Assembly: GCF_002994745.2 (NCBI RefSeq)
Contig: NC_037091.1
Span: forward strand, 38,190,112-38,254,111
DNA length: 64,000 bases
Direction of reading: 5' to 3'
DNA from: Rosa chinensis
Taxonomy: Eukaryota; Streptophyta; Magnoliopsida; Rosales; Rosaceae
A model generated the notes under the pieces. The model did no database searches. It had not been told where the DNA came from and worked only from the letters and a program-made list of their open reading frames with translations. This document shows, piece after piece, positions 44,086 to 55,895 of this stretch (position 1 is the stretch's first letter; every line of letters begins with the position of its first letter). Made by a program: the position numbers and the translations under genes.

Positions 44086-45722
44086 GTTCTGCTCCGTAAA
44101 AATACTTCTCAATTCAAAATTTATAAAAGAAAATATAGGGATTGGTTAGTGATTATCATCTAGTTATGTATGACAATCTTCTTGAGTTTATGCAGTGGAA
44201 ACCATGTTACTGAATCCTGATTCAAAATGCATAGTTTAATTAGGTAATTTACAGTTAAATCAAAATGGAAGCTGAAAAGTGCAATCCTCTATCTCTGTGA
44301 AATTGGGTTTTTGGCTTTTAGCTTATATTCAAAATGAACTCTTTATTACAGATTGAACTTTTGAAAACCAGAATCAACATCTACTTGCATTATTGTCAAC
44401 TAAATTTTCAATGCATGCATAAATAAAAGAATAATGAATTTAAAACAGAAGTAAGACATCTAGTTATCCATTTGAGTATCGAGGATTGTTGATATATAGT
44501 TCTTGCATCTTGTCATTGTGGACAAAATGGACAGATTCTTTCAATTTTAAAATTACTTGCCTTGATCTGATATTCAGTTTCAGAATTTAGAGCACGTAAT
44601 AGTCTTGTGGGTTTGCTTAACAATTAGTAATCGTAAGAATTGTATACTCATCAGGAATCGATGAGATGAACTCATGAGCATAAAATACCTTTACATGTAC
44701 AGCCCATTCTATATCTTCGTAACCATATCTTATTGTTGACTTGATGTTAATGTGAAATATATTTGGTTCGAGACGTAAAAATTTTATTGTCAACTCAAGA
44801 AAGTTTTGTTCATGAGAGGGAAAGTAGCAATATATATTAGTGGTTAGTGAGACTTCCTACTTAACTAACATATATATAAATGGTGACTATTGTAATAGCT
44901 CAAAATTTAGCCTTGACTTAATCAACCCCATTGTGAACTGTAATGTCAATGTTTAAAGCAAATTAGCAATTAAGTATACAAGTTCCACGCTTCCTGTCAA
45001 ACATTGGAGTTTCTCTGATTCGCAAGTTTAATTTTTTTTTTTTTTTTAAATTTCCTGTCAATTGTTTCTGGTCCTGTGAGTTTGGTGATGTTTTAGGTAG
45101 ATAGCAATGCTATAATAAACTGCTAAAGTGCTACTGATGTCACTTAGAGGTATTATCTATTATGGAAGATACTGAAATTTGGTGCATGGATGCACTCGGA
45201 GTATTATTATTTATTTGAGAATGTCTTTTTTTTTCTTTTTTAATATAATGGTATCTTATTTGGACTGTAAAGATAAGAACAAGAAGCCGAAAACTTGATT
45301 GTTGTTCAAGTTAAATTCGAGCCTTTCTATTGAAGGTTGGAGATTAATTTTGCAACATAATGAGCACCTTATGGTCTAGATGAGTTGATATTTGTTGCTT
45401 TATTAATTTGGATTGAATGATACAGGGAATTTAGTAACATTGTTCAGAACACATGTAGTTAATCTTTAGGTGCCGTTTTGATCTCTTATTTGAAATTCTA
45501 ACCAAGATACTTGATTGTTGTTCTATTTGAAGGTTTTCTCAAATTCAGCAAGAGTTGGAGGCTTAGATGGAGTATTGATACCTTGGGCAAGTAGATTAAA
45601 CACGGTAACTTTACTTACTTTATGATGTTCTATTTTCATTTGGTTGGTTAATGATTGAACAATGAGAAGTTGATGAGGATACATCAACCCTATATTTTCA
45701 TTGCACTTACCGGTAGAAATTG
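44086..45722. other. Non-coding, with a segment shared with the Pack-CACTA
   Basis: 44845-45000 matches 21550-21700 (TTAGTGAGACTTCCT, TATTGTAATAGCTCAAAATT, CTTGACTTAATCAACCCC). In the Pack-CACTA that segment lies just before the captured FtsHI exon; here no FtsHI exon follows. The rest is AT-rich and unrecognised. Confidence 0.45.
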
Positions 45723-46080
45723 CTAATTAAATATTGATATTGGTTCAATTTTATAGTGATTTGCTGGTGCGGTGGCGGCAGCAAGCAGAAAGCTTGCGTC
45801 TGGGCGCGGGGGCGCCGTGCAGAAGGGCAGCAACGCAGGAGGGCGTGTGTGCAGCGTGGGCTGCTGGTGTGGTGGCGGTAGCAAGCAGAAAGCTTGCGGG
45901 TTTGTGTAGGCTGCAGGGGAGGAGGCCGGAAGAAGGATCTGGAGGTCCAGCCGGTGAGGTGAGGCTGAGGCCGGGTTGGGAATTTTTTTTTTGGGTTGGA
46001 GGCAGAGAAGAAAAATGTTTTTTTCTTCTAGGGTTTTTTTTCTTTTTCTGAAGTTAGGGTTAGAACTCGTGCTGATAACA
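45723..46080 (-). mobile_element. Copia element 2, leader remnant
   Basis: GC-rich leader with repeats of GCAAGCAGAAAGCTTGCG (45779-45795 and 45889-45897), resembling the GC-rich leader of copia element 1 (4080-4440). The minus-strand TGTTATCAGCACGAG (46066-46080) is the primer-binding site. Gag and pol are missing, so only a 5' end survives. Confidence 0.6.
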
Positions 46081-46258
46081 TGTTGTAGGAGAATAGAATT
46101 GTGTGTTATCATTGATAATAGGAGCCCTTTAAATAGGGAGTTACAAGGTACCCAAAAGGTAATAGAATCCGATTACAATTGAATACCTAAAACACATTCC
46201 TATTACAACTCTAAACCCTAGTTTGTAGAGGCACACATTATGTCGATATCCTTTAACA
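46081..46258 (-). repeat. 5' LTR of copia element 2
   Basis: On the minus strand TGTTAAAGG ... CTACAACA (178 bp). Related to the LTR at 4519-4725 (shared ATAGGAGCCCT and TAGGGAGTTACAAG-type strings). The right flank TTGTGATAATTTTTCACTGA is the same TNL flank. Confidence 0.7.
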
Positions 46259-46990
46259 TTAATCTGTTGTGATAATTTTTCACTGACCTGATTTTTCTGC
46301 ATTGTCTTATTTAGAAGAAGAGCTTTTCTTTTGCCAAAGTCGATCTCAAAATATGGCAGTTGATGGTGAGAGGCAGAGACACCAACTAATCTGGACTCAT
46401 GTGATGATCAACTCTTGATCAATCCACACGAACAAGGCTAGTTTTGTTCTTCAATTCGTATTTGCTCATTGGTTGTATGGCTTTTTTATTATATTTTTTT
46501 ATTTTTAACTCTGCGCCTTTAATTGTATTGTTTGCTCGGTGGCTTCTAGTGCCCTCTGTTTATCACAAGTGAGATTGATATAATGCTGTATATCTTCAAA
46601 CACTGATAAGTTAGTTATAATAATAAACAACGCATACATAAGGACTACTGACTTAATTAATTAAAAGAAATTCATATGATTATATGACATGAAATTTTGA
46701 TCTCACCAACTAAAAAGTAGGGAAACTACCTAAAATACCACTTGGAAAAGAAAAAAGGCATTTCAAAATGTGTGAATGTGCATGTCATCCATATGAGAAA
46801 ATAATGTCCACCAAACATTCCTAACAGATTTGGAACATGAGTGTTTTATTAAAGACAGTATAAAGTGTGCACATTTCATACATTAGACTTTGATAAAAGA
46901 GTAGAAATATCAATGGAGGACAGCTCTTACAGAAGCAGCAAATTTTCTGCAGTAGCCTCTCTTGAATCATCGTATTTCCAATTGCACGTG
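46259..46990 (+). pseudogene. TNL relic C, flank and TIR exon tail
   Basis: Matches relic A (4726-5327 and 5610-5860) without the MITE. The end (46910-46965) encodes the ALTEAANxSG-type end of a TIR exon. No other TIR part remains. Confidence 0.55.
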
Positions 46991-47099
46991 TGTATGTGTG
47001 TGTATTGCTGTAGTTTTCTCGCATATATGATTCCATTTTTAATCTGTCTTTTTTGCTTATTAATGTAATTATTCATTGCTTAAATTTCTGAGTTGTGTT

Positions 47100-48345
47100 G
47101 ATAAAAATTGGGAAACTGTTGGAATATGTAGTCTGGGGGCATATTTTTCAACTCGATGAACGAGAATGAATGAATCTTTTTTTTTTTTTTTTTGTGAATG
47201 AATGGATTGAGAATTGCAGGTTTCTTGATTATGAGTGAAAATTCAGTACTTGGATGGTTATATGTATCTGATAATATAACTAACAAATGGCTTACTCACT
47301 AGCTGGCTAGCTAACAGTCCTAACTGGCTTGTAGTTTTACATCCTTCACTGTTACAGTCACTAACAACAAATTAATCACAGTAAGCTGAGTCATAGTTAA
47401 GCATACTATACTGTAACTAACTTCCCCCCTCAATCTTTAGGTAGAGGACTTAGCTGCAGGTTGGCAATAAGAGAATGAAAGTGAGAGCAGGGAAAGCCCT
47501 TAGTAGAGACATTTGCAAGGTGCTCTGCACTGGAAAGATGGGAGTAATTCCTATAGCTCAATTCATGATATTTCTAACCACAGGCATAGGAACCATCTTT
47601 TAAGTACCTTTGCCTGCACTTAAGCACAGCCTGCTTTCATTCTGATTATGAGAAGCATAGAAATCAGAGGAAATAAGAGTCTTAGAAAGGAGCTGAAATA
47701 TGAGCTAGCTTTAGTGATCAGTTGAAGAACTGCTGAAAATAATAGTAGGTTGTGCAGGAACTTGTGTGACCAACTAAAGTGAATCAGTTTGAATATGAAT
47801 GAGCTGAAGACTGAGGATGAATTATGTAAAAAGTAATACTGTCAAGGCTCTTTACATGTGCTCGTGCGCGCAGCATAGTTTCTGATTCAACTGTACTTGA
47901 ATAAGCATAATTGCTAGGTTGATTCTTCTGAAAAAGGTGACATGCTATGGACCATGCTTAGAACAGAGTTAACATGAGAGTAATGAGATAGTAATGGATG
48001 AACCATAATTACTGAAACCGATGAATCATGATATTGAAACCACCATAGGGTCCTGCCATTGTCTGAATCAAAAGCAATCGTGCCTTTATTTTAAAAGTAT
48101 CCATCACCATATTTCTGCCTCTCTCTTCAACTTTGAGGATTTTATGTTGCGTGGTTATCACTGAAGTTGTATTGTTAATGGAGGAGATATTCTTGGCATC
48201 ATCTCCTCCAGACAGAGGAGAAAGCTGCAATGTTGTGGCCACCTGATCAACTGTTTTGATTGCGTTTTCATCAGTGATATAGGTTATAGTACTCTGATAC
48301 ATTGCAGATTTTGAATTAATTCTATTTCAAAGATCAATTATGGAC
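47100..48345 (-). mobile_element. Antisense copia relic (second copy)
   Basis: Minus strand near 47475-47550: HLSSAEHLANVSTKGFPCSH, the RNase H C-terminal block. A purine tract (GAGGGGGGAAG at 47421-47431) and an LTR-like region (47100-47420) follow. It parallels 9410-10377 and 12723-13400 but lacks the solo LTR. A minus-strand frame 48009-48302 has no recognised domain. Confidence 0.6.
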
Positions 48346-49614
48346 CTTGTGGTCTGATTATATATATATCGAAAGAACGAAAGTTGATAGACAAGTAGGT
48401 GTAATCTATCAGTAGTAATATTCTCAGTCATATTCAGCTGCTCTCATCTCTTGAAAATGGACTTCTGATTCTAGATTGAAACTTAATTAGGAGCGCTATT
48501 TGGAGATATTTCTTAGTGTGAACATTGTACTACGGGGTAATGCTACCATTAATCGTTTGCCACTTCAACCTACTAGTCTAACAAGTGTATGTCACACGCA
48601 CAGACAGTTTTTGTATTCTCTGCCCTTTTCAAACATATATGGAAACATACAATTTCATTAAATGTTTCTATGCTTCTAAACTTGCAGGCATGTTTTTGAG
48701 TCTCAACTAATGCATCCAGAGCGTAGTTGATGAGATGATTTAATATGGTGTGGAGCTTAGCAGGATAACTTCCAGTTTGCTGGGTAATATTCATTTGAAT
48801 TGGAAAACGAATATGGCAAGGGGTCTTTGATTTAAGGATAGTCAAGGGTCAAGTCCCTGCTATGCTTCCTGTAAAACTTCGGTCAGTGGTTATGTAAAAG
48901 TTAAAAGAGTAGATGGACCACTAAGGCGTGTTAAGTAAATGATCCAAACAAATTGATGCCTGATATGAAATGCGAATTCTTTTTGAGAGGTTTTCATCTC
49001 TGAAGGCATTTAATATCAGTTGGTGCAGTTGGTGTTGCACATCACTAAATAATATAAATTATAAATTTTGTTTTCTTTATTTCGTTAGGATAGAACAATT
49101 GACTATTGGTCTTGAATTTGATTGCCTTATTGCCCTAAGCCACTAACAATTCAAGTAACTGTTGCCTGATAAAGTTGAGAGGGAAAACCCTGCAGAAAGT
49201 GTACATATATGCAGACATCTGCCTCTGTAGTCTATACATATTTTGGAACTTACATTTGTTTTTGGGGCAGCCTTATGATTTAGTGATTCACATTCAGGTA
49301 TTTACCAGACAAAAGGTCAATTGCAAACCTTGTTATGTTATGCTATGCTATATGACTCTGACACTCAAATTAGGAATGTGGAAAATGGAACAGATAGAAT
49401 TCATTGACTTGGACAGTCTCTGCATGATGTGTTGCTATCAATCATTTGCTTTTTTTATTTTGTCAACTTTATGGGCTTCATAATTGTGAAAATGCGTCAG
49501 TGGCATTAGAAACTTCCTCAGGAGTCAGTGAACTAGGAATTCACGTTCACTTTCTTCCCTTTAATTTGCTTCCTCTCCAAAAATCTCTGAACTCTTTCAC
49601 TAGCTCTTGTCATC
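48346..49614. other. Upstream region of TNL relic D
   Basis: No gene seen. Short stretches (49255-49330) resemble 7200-7280 upstream of TNL relic B. It may hold the promoter of the TIR gene at 49615. Confidence 0.35.
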
Positions 49615-50064
49615 TTGACAACTAGCTTTATTTCAATGGTGAATATTGAAGAATCCTCTTCTTCTTATTTCACCCATCCATGGAAATACCATGTTTTTCT
49701 GAGTTTTAGAGGTGATACACGCAATAATTTCACAGGTCATATGTGCAGAGCTTTGTGGCAGAAGGGGATCATCACCTTCATGGATGATCAACTCGGACGA
49801 GGAGAAGAACTATTAACAGCACTTCTCCAAGCAATTGAACGGTTGAGGATTTCAATCATCATCTTCTCTGAAAACTATGAATCCTCCAAGTGGTGCTTGG
49901 ATGAACTTGTCAAGATCCTCGACTGCAAGAAATCAAATCAACAAATGGTTCAACTGGCTTTCTACAAAGTTGATCCCTTGGATATACGAAATCATAGAGG
50001 TAGTTTTGGGGAGGGACTTGCTAATCTGGAACGCAAATTCAAAGATAACTTGGAAAAGGTCTAG
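49615..50064 (+). CDS. TIR-domain protein (truncated TNL, relic D)
   Basis: 149 codons (or 142 from the second ATG at 49636, which gives MVNIEESSSSYF). A well-kept TIR domain: YHVFLSFRGDTRNNFTGH, FMDDQLGRGEEL, ISIIIFSENYESSKWCLDEL (with the conserved catalytic Glu in the WCLDEL motif), VDPLDIRNHRGSFGEGL. A TAG at 50062-50064 ends the frame just before KWKNALSEAANLSGW, the normal exon end, which continues in frame to about 50120. It could act as a TIR-only protein with NADase activity, or be a recently broken TNL; the NB-ARC relic lies at 52780. A LINE sits in what was intron 1. Confidence 0.7.
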   Translation: MTTSFISMVNIEESSSSYFTHPWKYHVFLSFRGDTRNNFTGHMCRALWQKGIITFMDDQLGRGEELLTALLQAIERLRISIIIFSENYESSKWCLDELVKILDCKKSNQQMVQLAFYKVDPLDIRNHRGSFGEGLANLERKFKDNLEKV

Positions 50065-50125
50065 AAATGGAAAAATGCTCTTTCAGAAGCAGCAAATTTG
50101 TCAGGATGGACTCTCTTGTACGAGT
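50065..50125 (+). pseudogene. Remainder of TIR exon after the stop
   Basis: In the same frame as 49615-50064, after TAG: KWKNALSEAANLSGWTLL. This is the conserved end of the TIR exon, so the stop is a point change late in the exon. Confidence 0.7.
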
Positions 50126-50309
50126 CCGTTTTTATCCACTGGCATTAATTAATTTATCCTACAGCTTGATATAACCTTGATTACCCTATTTAACTTCTGT
50201 CATTTTTCAATTTCTTTACATATAATACAAGATTATCTTGACGAATTACAACATACTTCAAGAAGATAATATTTATTTGACATATTTGTTGAAATTGTTA
50301 CTGCGAGTG

Positions 50310-50339
50310 TGTTTTTTTTTTTTTTTTTTTTTTATGAAA
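50310..50339 (-). mobile_element. Micro-retroinsertion: poly(T) with 10-bp TSD
   Basis: TG-(T)n-ATGAAA, about 30 bp, is flanked by the direct repeats ACTGCGAGTG (50300-50309 and 50340-50349). Same type as 9034-9059. Confidence 0.6.
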
Positions 50340-50414
50340 ACTGCGAGTGCGTGTTGATGATATTCTTCTTTTTTTTTAGTAAAAGAGTCATCCCTTTATT
50401 GAAATGGTGAAAGA

Positions 50415-51050
50415 TTACATAGGAATAGCGTCAGCTGCAAGAGCAGCTGCTAAAAAGCTAGGTGCTGAATCATAAAACGCCTCCCGGTAGAGAGATTTGG
50501 CATGATCTGCAAGAAGATGAGCCACCTGGTTTGCCTCCCTCCTTGTATGGATGATTTTCACATTTGGAACCGACCGCAATGCCTCACCAATATCATCGTA
50601 TAGCCTGCCCAGTAGTGACGTATTTGAACTGGAATGAATAGCAGCTTGTTGTTTCACTAACACCGAATCAGTCTCAATCACAGCCGGCATCATGTTATGG
50701 TCCTGAACAAACCTCACAGCTGCTTGGCATGCTAATACCTCTGCATGCTCAGCAGACATCAGATTTCGAAGAGGCAGAGCTCGCCCCACCAACATGGAAC
50801 CATTAGATACTCGGATAACAAAGCCTAAGCCTCCCTGCCTTGTAGTATAGAGGAAGGCACCATCAATATTAACCTTGAGTATCCCATCAGAGGGGCGTTG
50901 CCACCGTATCACTCTGGCACTCCGACTTATGTTCCCCGCCTTACCATTGTGAACACGAAATTCGGGTAACCTTGTGCTAGCACCTAACGCTACATCAGCA
51001 GCCTGAGAAGATTTCGGTTCCCACACTCTTATTGCACTCCTTCCAAACAC
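50415..51050 (-). pseudogene. LINE ORF2, RNase H end
   Basis: Reads GILKVNIDGAFLYTTRQGGL, then SAEHAEVLACQAAVRFV, VIETDSVLVK and HTRREANQVAHLLADHA. A plant LINE RNase H (RVT_3), in a different frame from the preceding zf-RVT part, so one frameshift near 51000-51050 separates them. Confidence 0.8.
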
Positions 51051-52422
51051 ACCACATCAAATACATAAAATCCTCAAAAACCTGTTTAGAAAGATGACTA
51101 GCACAGAAGTTGAACCACTCAATAACGTCCATCCCATCAGTTTGTATATCCAAGCAACTACTCACCCTTCTATTAGTTTGTAGCACCTGTCTTGTAAATG
51201 AGCAGTTTCGACACAAGTGAAGTGTAGTTTCCGGCTCAATCCCACATAAGATACAAACCTGGGACTCAAGAACCACTTGCTTTGATGCAAGACGCTCCAA
51301 AGAAGGTAAAACATCATTACACACTCTCCAAGCATGTAGCTTAGCCGAAGTAGGTATGACTCCCTTCCAGATTTTTTTCCAGAAATCATTAGTGACACTT
51401 ACAGTACTAGGTATCCTAGATGGGGAATGCACAAAAGAGTGTCTGTATGCAGTCTTAACAGAGAAACCCCCATTACTCTCCATTCTCCACACACATCTAT
51501 CTTCAACCACCCTAGAGCTTAAGGGAATGCATAAAATCGCCTCAGCCTCTTCAACATAGAATAACTCCCTAACCAACCCTTCATTCCAAGAAGAATTATC
51601 AATAATTAAAGAAGTGACCTTAAGAGATGTGTTAACAACAGGAGCAAGAGCGACCGGTGTAAGATGAGGGAGTCTTGGAACCCAAGGATCCTGCCACACC
51701 CGAACCTGCTCCCCATCCCCTATCTGCCAAATAGAGCCTTGTAAAATTAACTCTCTTGTAGCCAAAATACTCCTCCAGGAATACGATGAAGAAGCATGTG
51801 ACTCTGCTGTCCAGAAAGACCCTGAAGGGTAATATTTGGCCTGGTATATTTTAGCAATCAATGAAGTGGGATTGGAGATAATACGCGAAGCCTGCTTGGC
51901 TAGCATTGCAGAATTAAACTCTGAAAGGCTACGAAACCCCAATCCACCCTCCTCCTTCAGATTACACAGAGCATCCCAGGACTTCCAATGTATTTTCCTT
52001 TTATCTAATGTGCTTCCCCACCAAAACCTAGCGCACATTTGTTCCATATCTTCACAAAAACCCTTCGTGAGTTGGAACACACTCATAGCATAAGTCGGCA
52101 AGGCTTGAGGAACCACCCTGATCAAGATATCCTTCCTTGCACCACTCAACAGTTTACCTTGCCAACTCTTAAGCTTTTTAGCAAGGTTATCCTTAATGTA
52201 CTGAAAAGTTGCAGATTTCTTCCGGCCTACATAGGTTGGCAACCCTAAATATTTCTCGTGTGACTCCACTATCTCCACACCCAAGAGACTAGAAACCTCC
52301 TGCTGCATAAACTCAGAGACATTCTTACTGAAAACAACATAACTTTTATTAAAGTTCACCAGCTGCCCCAAAGCTCTCCCATATGTTTCAATAACATCCT
52401 GAATCTGATAACAGTCCTCCAA
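50995..52422 (-). pseudogene. LINE ORF2, RT C-terminal part and zf-RVT
   Basis: 475 codons. The start YGRALGQLVNFNKSYVVFSK and YLGLPTYVGRKKS are the RT thumb and connection region. FWWGSTLDKRKIHWKSWD and GGLGFRSLSEFNSAMLAKQA follow, then the zf-RVT domain with LHAWRVCNDVLPSLERLASK and VCILCGIEPETTLHLCRNC. The catalytic YxDD part of RT lies upstream and is missing, so this is a 5'-truncated copy without other stops. Confidence 0.85.
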
Positions 52423-52440
52423 ACTAGCAACGTGCCCGAG

Positions 52441-52769
52441 TTTTTCGCGGGTGATAATGTGATGTTAATGAAAAATAGATCTATTAAAAAGAATAGTGGT
52501 TATTTATTTTTTAGACATAGAATAGTGGTGGTTTGGATATTTTTTCAATTTACTCTTTTATTTATTTATATTTTATTAATTAACTTAATTTGATAATAGG
52601 CACTTTTAATTTGTTATAAAATATTATAGGCACTTTTAAAATTTGGTAAAGTCTTTGACACAAAAAAATAGCCTCCAATTATAGTAGTACAGATAATGTT
52701 GTTTATTTTATCTGTGAGGGGAACTGGTTCCTTACATGTTTCCTATACTTCTCAAATATCAGGCAATGT
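52441..52769 (+). other. AT-rich remnant of TNL intron
   Basis: AT-rich, no coding signal; lies between the LINE and NB-ARC relic. Confidence 0.4.
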
Positions 52770-53850
52770 TCTGAACCCAAACTTAATTACGACATTGCTG
52801 AAGAAATCTCAATGAAAGTGAAAGAACGTACATATGTGGAGGTAACCAAGGAAGTCTCAGGAGAAAAATGCTCATAGGCTTTTAGGTGTTGAGGGAAGAG
52901 ATGTTCATATGGTGGGGATATTGGGAACTGGTGGAATCGGAAAGACAACAATTGCAAAAGCTGTTTATAACTCAATTTCTCATAAGTTTGATGGGAGTTG
53001 ATTTTTGAAAAATGTTAGAGAAAATGGATGACAGAGGTCGGCTTCGTCAAACTACAAAAAAAAAAAAAGAACACTTCTTTTTGAGATTCTAGGGGAACAA
53101 AATTCAAGGTGGCAAATATAGCTAGAGGAATCACTATGATATAGGAAAGGTTGCAATACAAATGTGTGCTCTTAGTTCTTGATGATGTGAATGACATGGA
53201 TTAAACAACTTGAACGATGAATCTAACTGGTTTGTTATGGGTAATAGAATTATCATAACGACAAGGTATAAGCAGTTGCTAATCACTTATAATGTTAATT
53301 TAATATACAAGGTGAATGAATTAGATCATCATAAAGATCTCGAGCTTTTAGTTGGATGCCTTAAAAACAAACGAACCTTTAGATGATTATGTGGAACTCA
53401 CAAAATGTGCAATACGCTATGCTCAAGGCCTTGAGTGTTCTGGGTTCTTCTCTATGTGATGGAAGAATACAGAAATGGCAAGCTGCGTTTCAAAAGTCCA
53501 AATATTTGAAAAGTTCTCAAAATAAGTTAAGATGGATTGGATGACATTTTGAAAGAAGCTTTTCTTAACATTGCATGATTCTTTTAGGTGAAGATAGAGA
53601 ACATGTGCTACAAATACTATAAGCTTGTGACCGCAACCGTAAGTAATTAGTAATTTATCGATGTGCTCATAGAAGAGGCCCTCACTAGACTTACATACCA
53701 TGATTGCATTTGGATGCATGCAAGAAGAAATGGGTAGTGATATGGTTTACCAAAAGTCGTCTTACAAAATGTTGTAAATTATGGGGTCATGAAAATGTTT
53801 ACCATGTTCTAACAGAGAACACAGTTGCATATCTTAATTTACCTCAAGTT
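52770..53850 (+). pseudogene. TNL relic D, NB-ARC exon
   Basis: Broken NB-ARC in several frames: GTGGIGKTTIAKAVYN (P-loop, about 52930-52975), VLLVLDDVND-type kinase 2 (near 53170), RIIITTRYKQLL (RNBS-B, 53245-53280), a GLPL-like region at 53405-53440, and a WMHARR stretch in place of MHD at 53710-53735. Stops and frameshifts are frequent. The order TIR-LINE-NB-ARC fits one gene with the LINE in intron 1. No LRR follows. Confidence 0.8.
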
Positions 53851-53875
53851 TAATTATTTTTTCATTAACATCCTA

Positions 53876-54190
53876 CACTAGGAAAATATGTCATTAACGC
53901 CATCGATGACTATTTACGGCACGCGGATAGGAGTCTTTATATAGACCGCACCGTAAAAATGAACTCAATTTTTCAATTTTACAGCACATTTTGTACGTTG
54001 TGAATAAGCTAGATGCACGCCATAAATGATTATTTTGCGGCACGCATTGAACGCCTTAAATGAAAATGTATGACGTTCATTGCATGCTGATTTAAAATAA
54101 TAATAAAAATAAAAAATGTCAATTAATTTGGCCAGGAAAACATATGCTATAGAAGAAAGATAAGATCACTTCACTGAAAGTTAATAAATC
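53876..54190. mobile_element. Possible CACTA end
   Basis: CACTAGGAAAATATG is followed by subterminal-like repeats of ACGGCACGC/GCGGCACGC (53917-54050). No partner end found. It lies directly before a captured-looking ARF fragment, so it could be the edge of another gene-carrying CACTA. Confidence 0.4.
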
Positions 54191-54612
54191 ACTTCAATTA
54201 TTATAATAACAATACCTGTTGATCCTAATCTACATAAAACTGCATTCTAGCTTTCCACATATTCACTAAAACAAACTAGATAATATTCATTTATGCATCC
54301 AGAATTGCTAGTCCTCGAAATGACTCCCAAATAGGGATCAAGCCTGCAATTACAGAAATGTATAAGAAAAGGTGAAGAGAATTCAAAATTTGAAGACCGG
54401 CAACTAATAATATCATAATAATTCGGACAATCATTTGCCAAAAGAAAAAAAAAATTAGGACAGCCAGAACCTGAATGATCAAAAGGACACAGCAGTTTAT
54501 AAAGGTGAGATATAAACTAGTAATCATGCTGCTAAAAATTATAATCTTGGTTAAATTATACATTTCACTCTAACCTATTTCTAAAACAGTTATGAAATAG
54601 AAATTAGTAATT
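54191..54612. other. Non-coding spacer
   Basis: No gene recognised; a 90-codon minus frame (54291-54563) has no domain. Confidence 0.4.
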
Positions 54613-55699
54613 ACCTTGTTAGCAATGTTGTTGGAGAGCCAATCCAGGCCTTCATATAGACCCTCTCCAGAGGTTGCACGAGTGTTCTCGATGTATTTGT
54701 AAAGACAAATGACACATATTAGAGTAATGAAGATTGAATGAATGACAGAAGCGGAGGGGTCATGAAGCTCATGAAGTTACTAGTGACGTTGTTGGAGAGA
54801 GTGGAGGCCAAGCTTACCAGTAATTTCAGCAGCATTCATTGCATTGGGGAATGGGGAGATCTTGTTTGTTGGCAAAAACAAGCAACATAGCTACGTACAG
54901 CAATACAGCTCATCCTGAAACCAACATTTAACTTAATTAAATATGGAACAGAAACCTATATACATCTAATCTCACTCAGATAAAACCTCTAAAGAAAAAG
55001 GGAACAGATAACAGGAATAAAAGAATAGACCTTTAAATTAACATGATCATACTAAAGCACATAAATCCAGTTCAATGATGGATATTAATTAGGCATAACA
55101 GGCAAAGCTAAAGCAAAGTAATAGATTGGCAAGATAAGCTTCATTCCATAAGTCCATTTTGGGAAGAAAAAAAAAAGAAAATACAATGAAAGCTTGCAGA
55201 TATCCAACACGTGTGGTATACAAATACATGGTAAAGTATGCTACTTAAGCCACTGGCTGCTGATTTTCATAACAACCTTGCATTCATTTCTATAATCTAC
55301 AAGTCTTTCATCTATTCATAACTTAAACCTCATATAACAGAGCTAGGAATCTAGTTACAGCAAGGATAAAAAAACGTGTCTGTAAACGTGCTCTCACAAG
55401 ATGAGAACAAACCTCATTTGACATCCTGTGCAATCCATCCCTTGCCTCAACAACACGGTCTCTGTCATTGCTGTCTACAACAAAGGTAAGACCCTGTGTG
55501 TTCTGGAAGTAGTGCCCCCAAAAAGGTCAGACCTGAAAAGAAGAAAATGGGTATCTAAAATCTGTCAAGCCTTTTTGATACAAGAAAGTACTACAAACTT
55601 TCAGAAATAAGCCAACTTAAACTTCATTTCATGACTCCATGTGGCTCTTTAACAATCACTAACTTCATACATTGTCCTGACCCCCGACATCCCAGACTG
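54613..55699 (-). pseudogene. ARF GTPase fragment, 3' exons
   Basis: Minus-strand exons with splice sites. 55640-55699 reads VWDVGGQDN (switch II). 55413-55532 has acceptor TTCTTTTCAG, then a TGA where Arg is expected, [12 protein letters not shown] and [18 protein letters not shown]. 54772-54914 reads [20 protein letters not shown] with frameshifts around the NKxD motif (FLPTNK). 54613-54702 reads [20 protein letters not shown]. This is an ADP-ribosylation factor. The 5' part continues right of the copia insertion (63293-63345). Introns are kept, so this is a DNA copy and not a retrocopy. Confidence 0.8.
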
Positions 55700-55895
55700 T
55701 AAAAGAGAATGATTATGGAATAGTATTTTGCATACCTCAAACGTGAGATTGCTTTTCTATTTATATTACAGTTGGGTTCATATACAATTAATGTGTGATT
55801 CAATGATAATAACAGTTACAAAATCAGAGAGCTAGAATCAAGCTAATTAAGACAAAAGGAAATAATGACATTGATAGAGAATGATTCACTCTTTA
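55700..55895 (-). repeat. Copia 3' LTR, outer part
   Basis: 196 bp of the 235-bp LTR, interrupted after CTTTA by the solo LTR at 55896; the rest is at 58565-58603. Confidence 0.9.

Larger units (their letters stand above)
50358..52440 (-). mobile_element. LINE (L1-type), 5' truncated
   Basis: Poly(T) on the plus strand (50369-50378) marks the minus-strand tail. ORF2 C-terminal half follows (see separate entries). The 5' end near 52440 lies within RT. A clear TSD was not found. It lies between the TIR exon and the NB-ARC relic, that is in TNL intron 1. Confidence 0.8.

Noticed and set aside
45734..46051. GC-rich 105-codon plus-strand frame
   Set aside because: Antisense shadow in the copia leader remnant.
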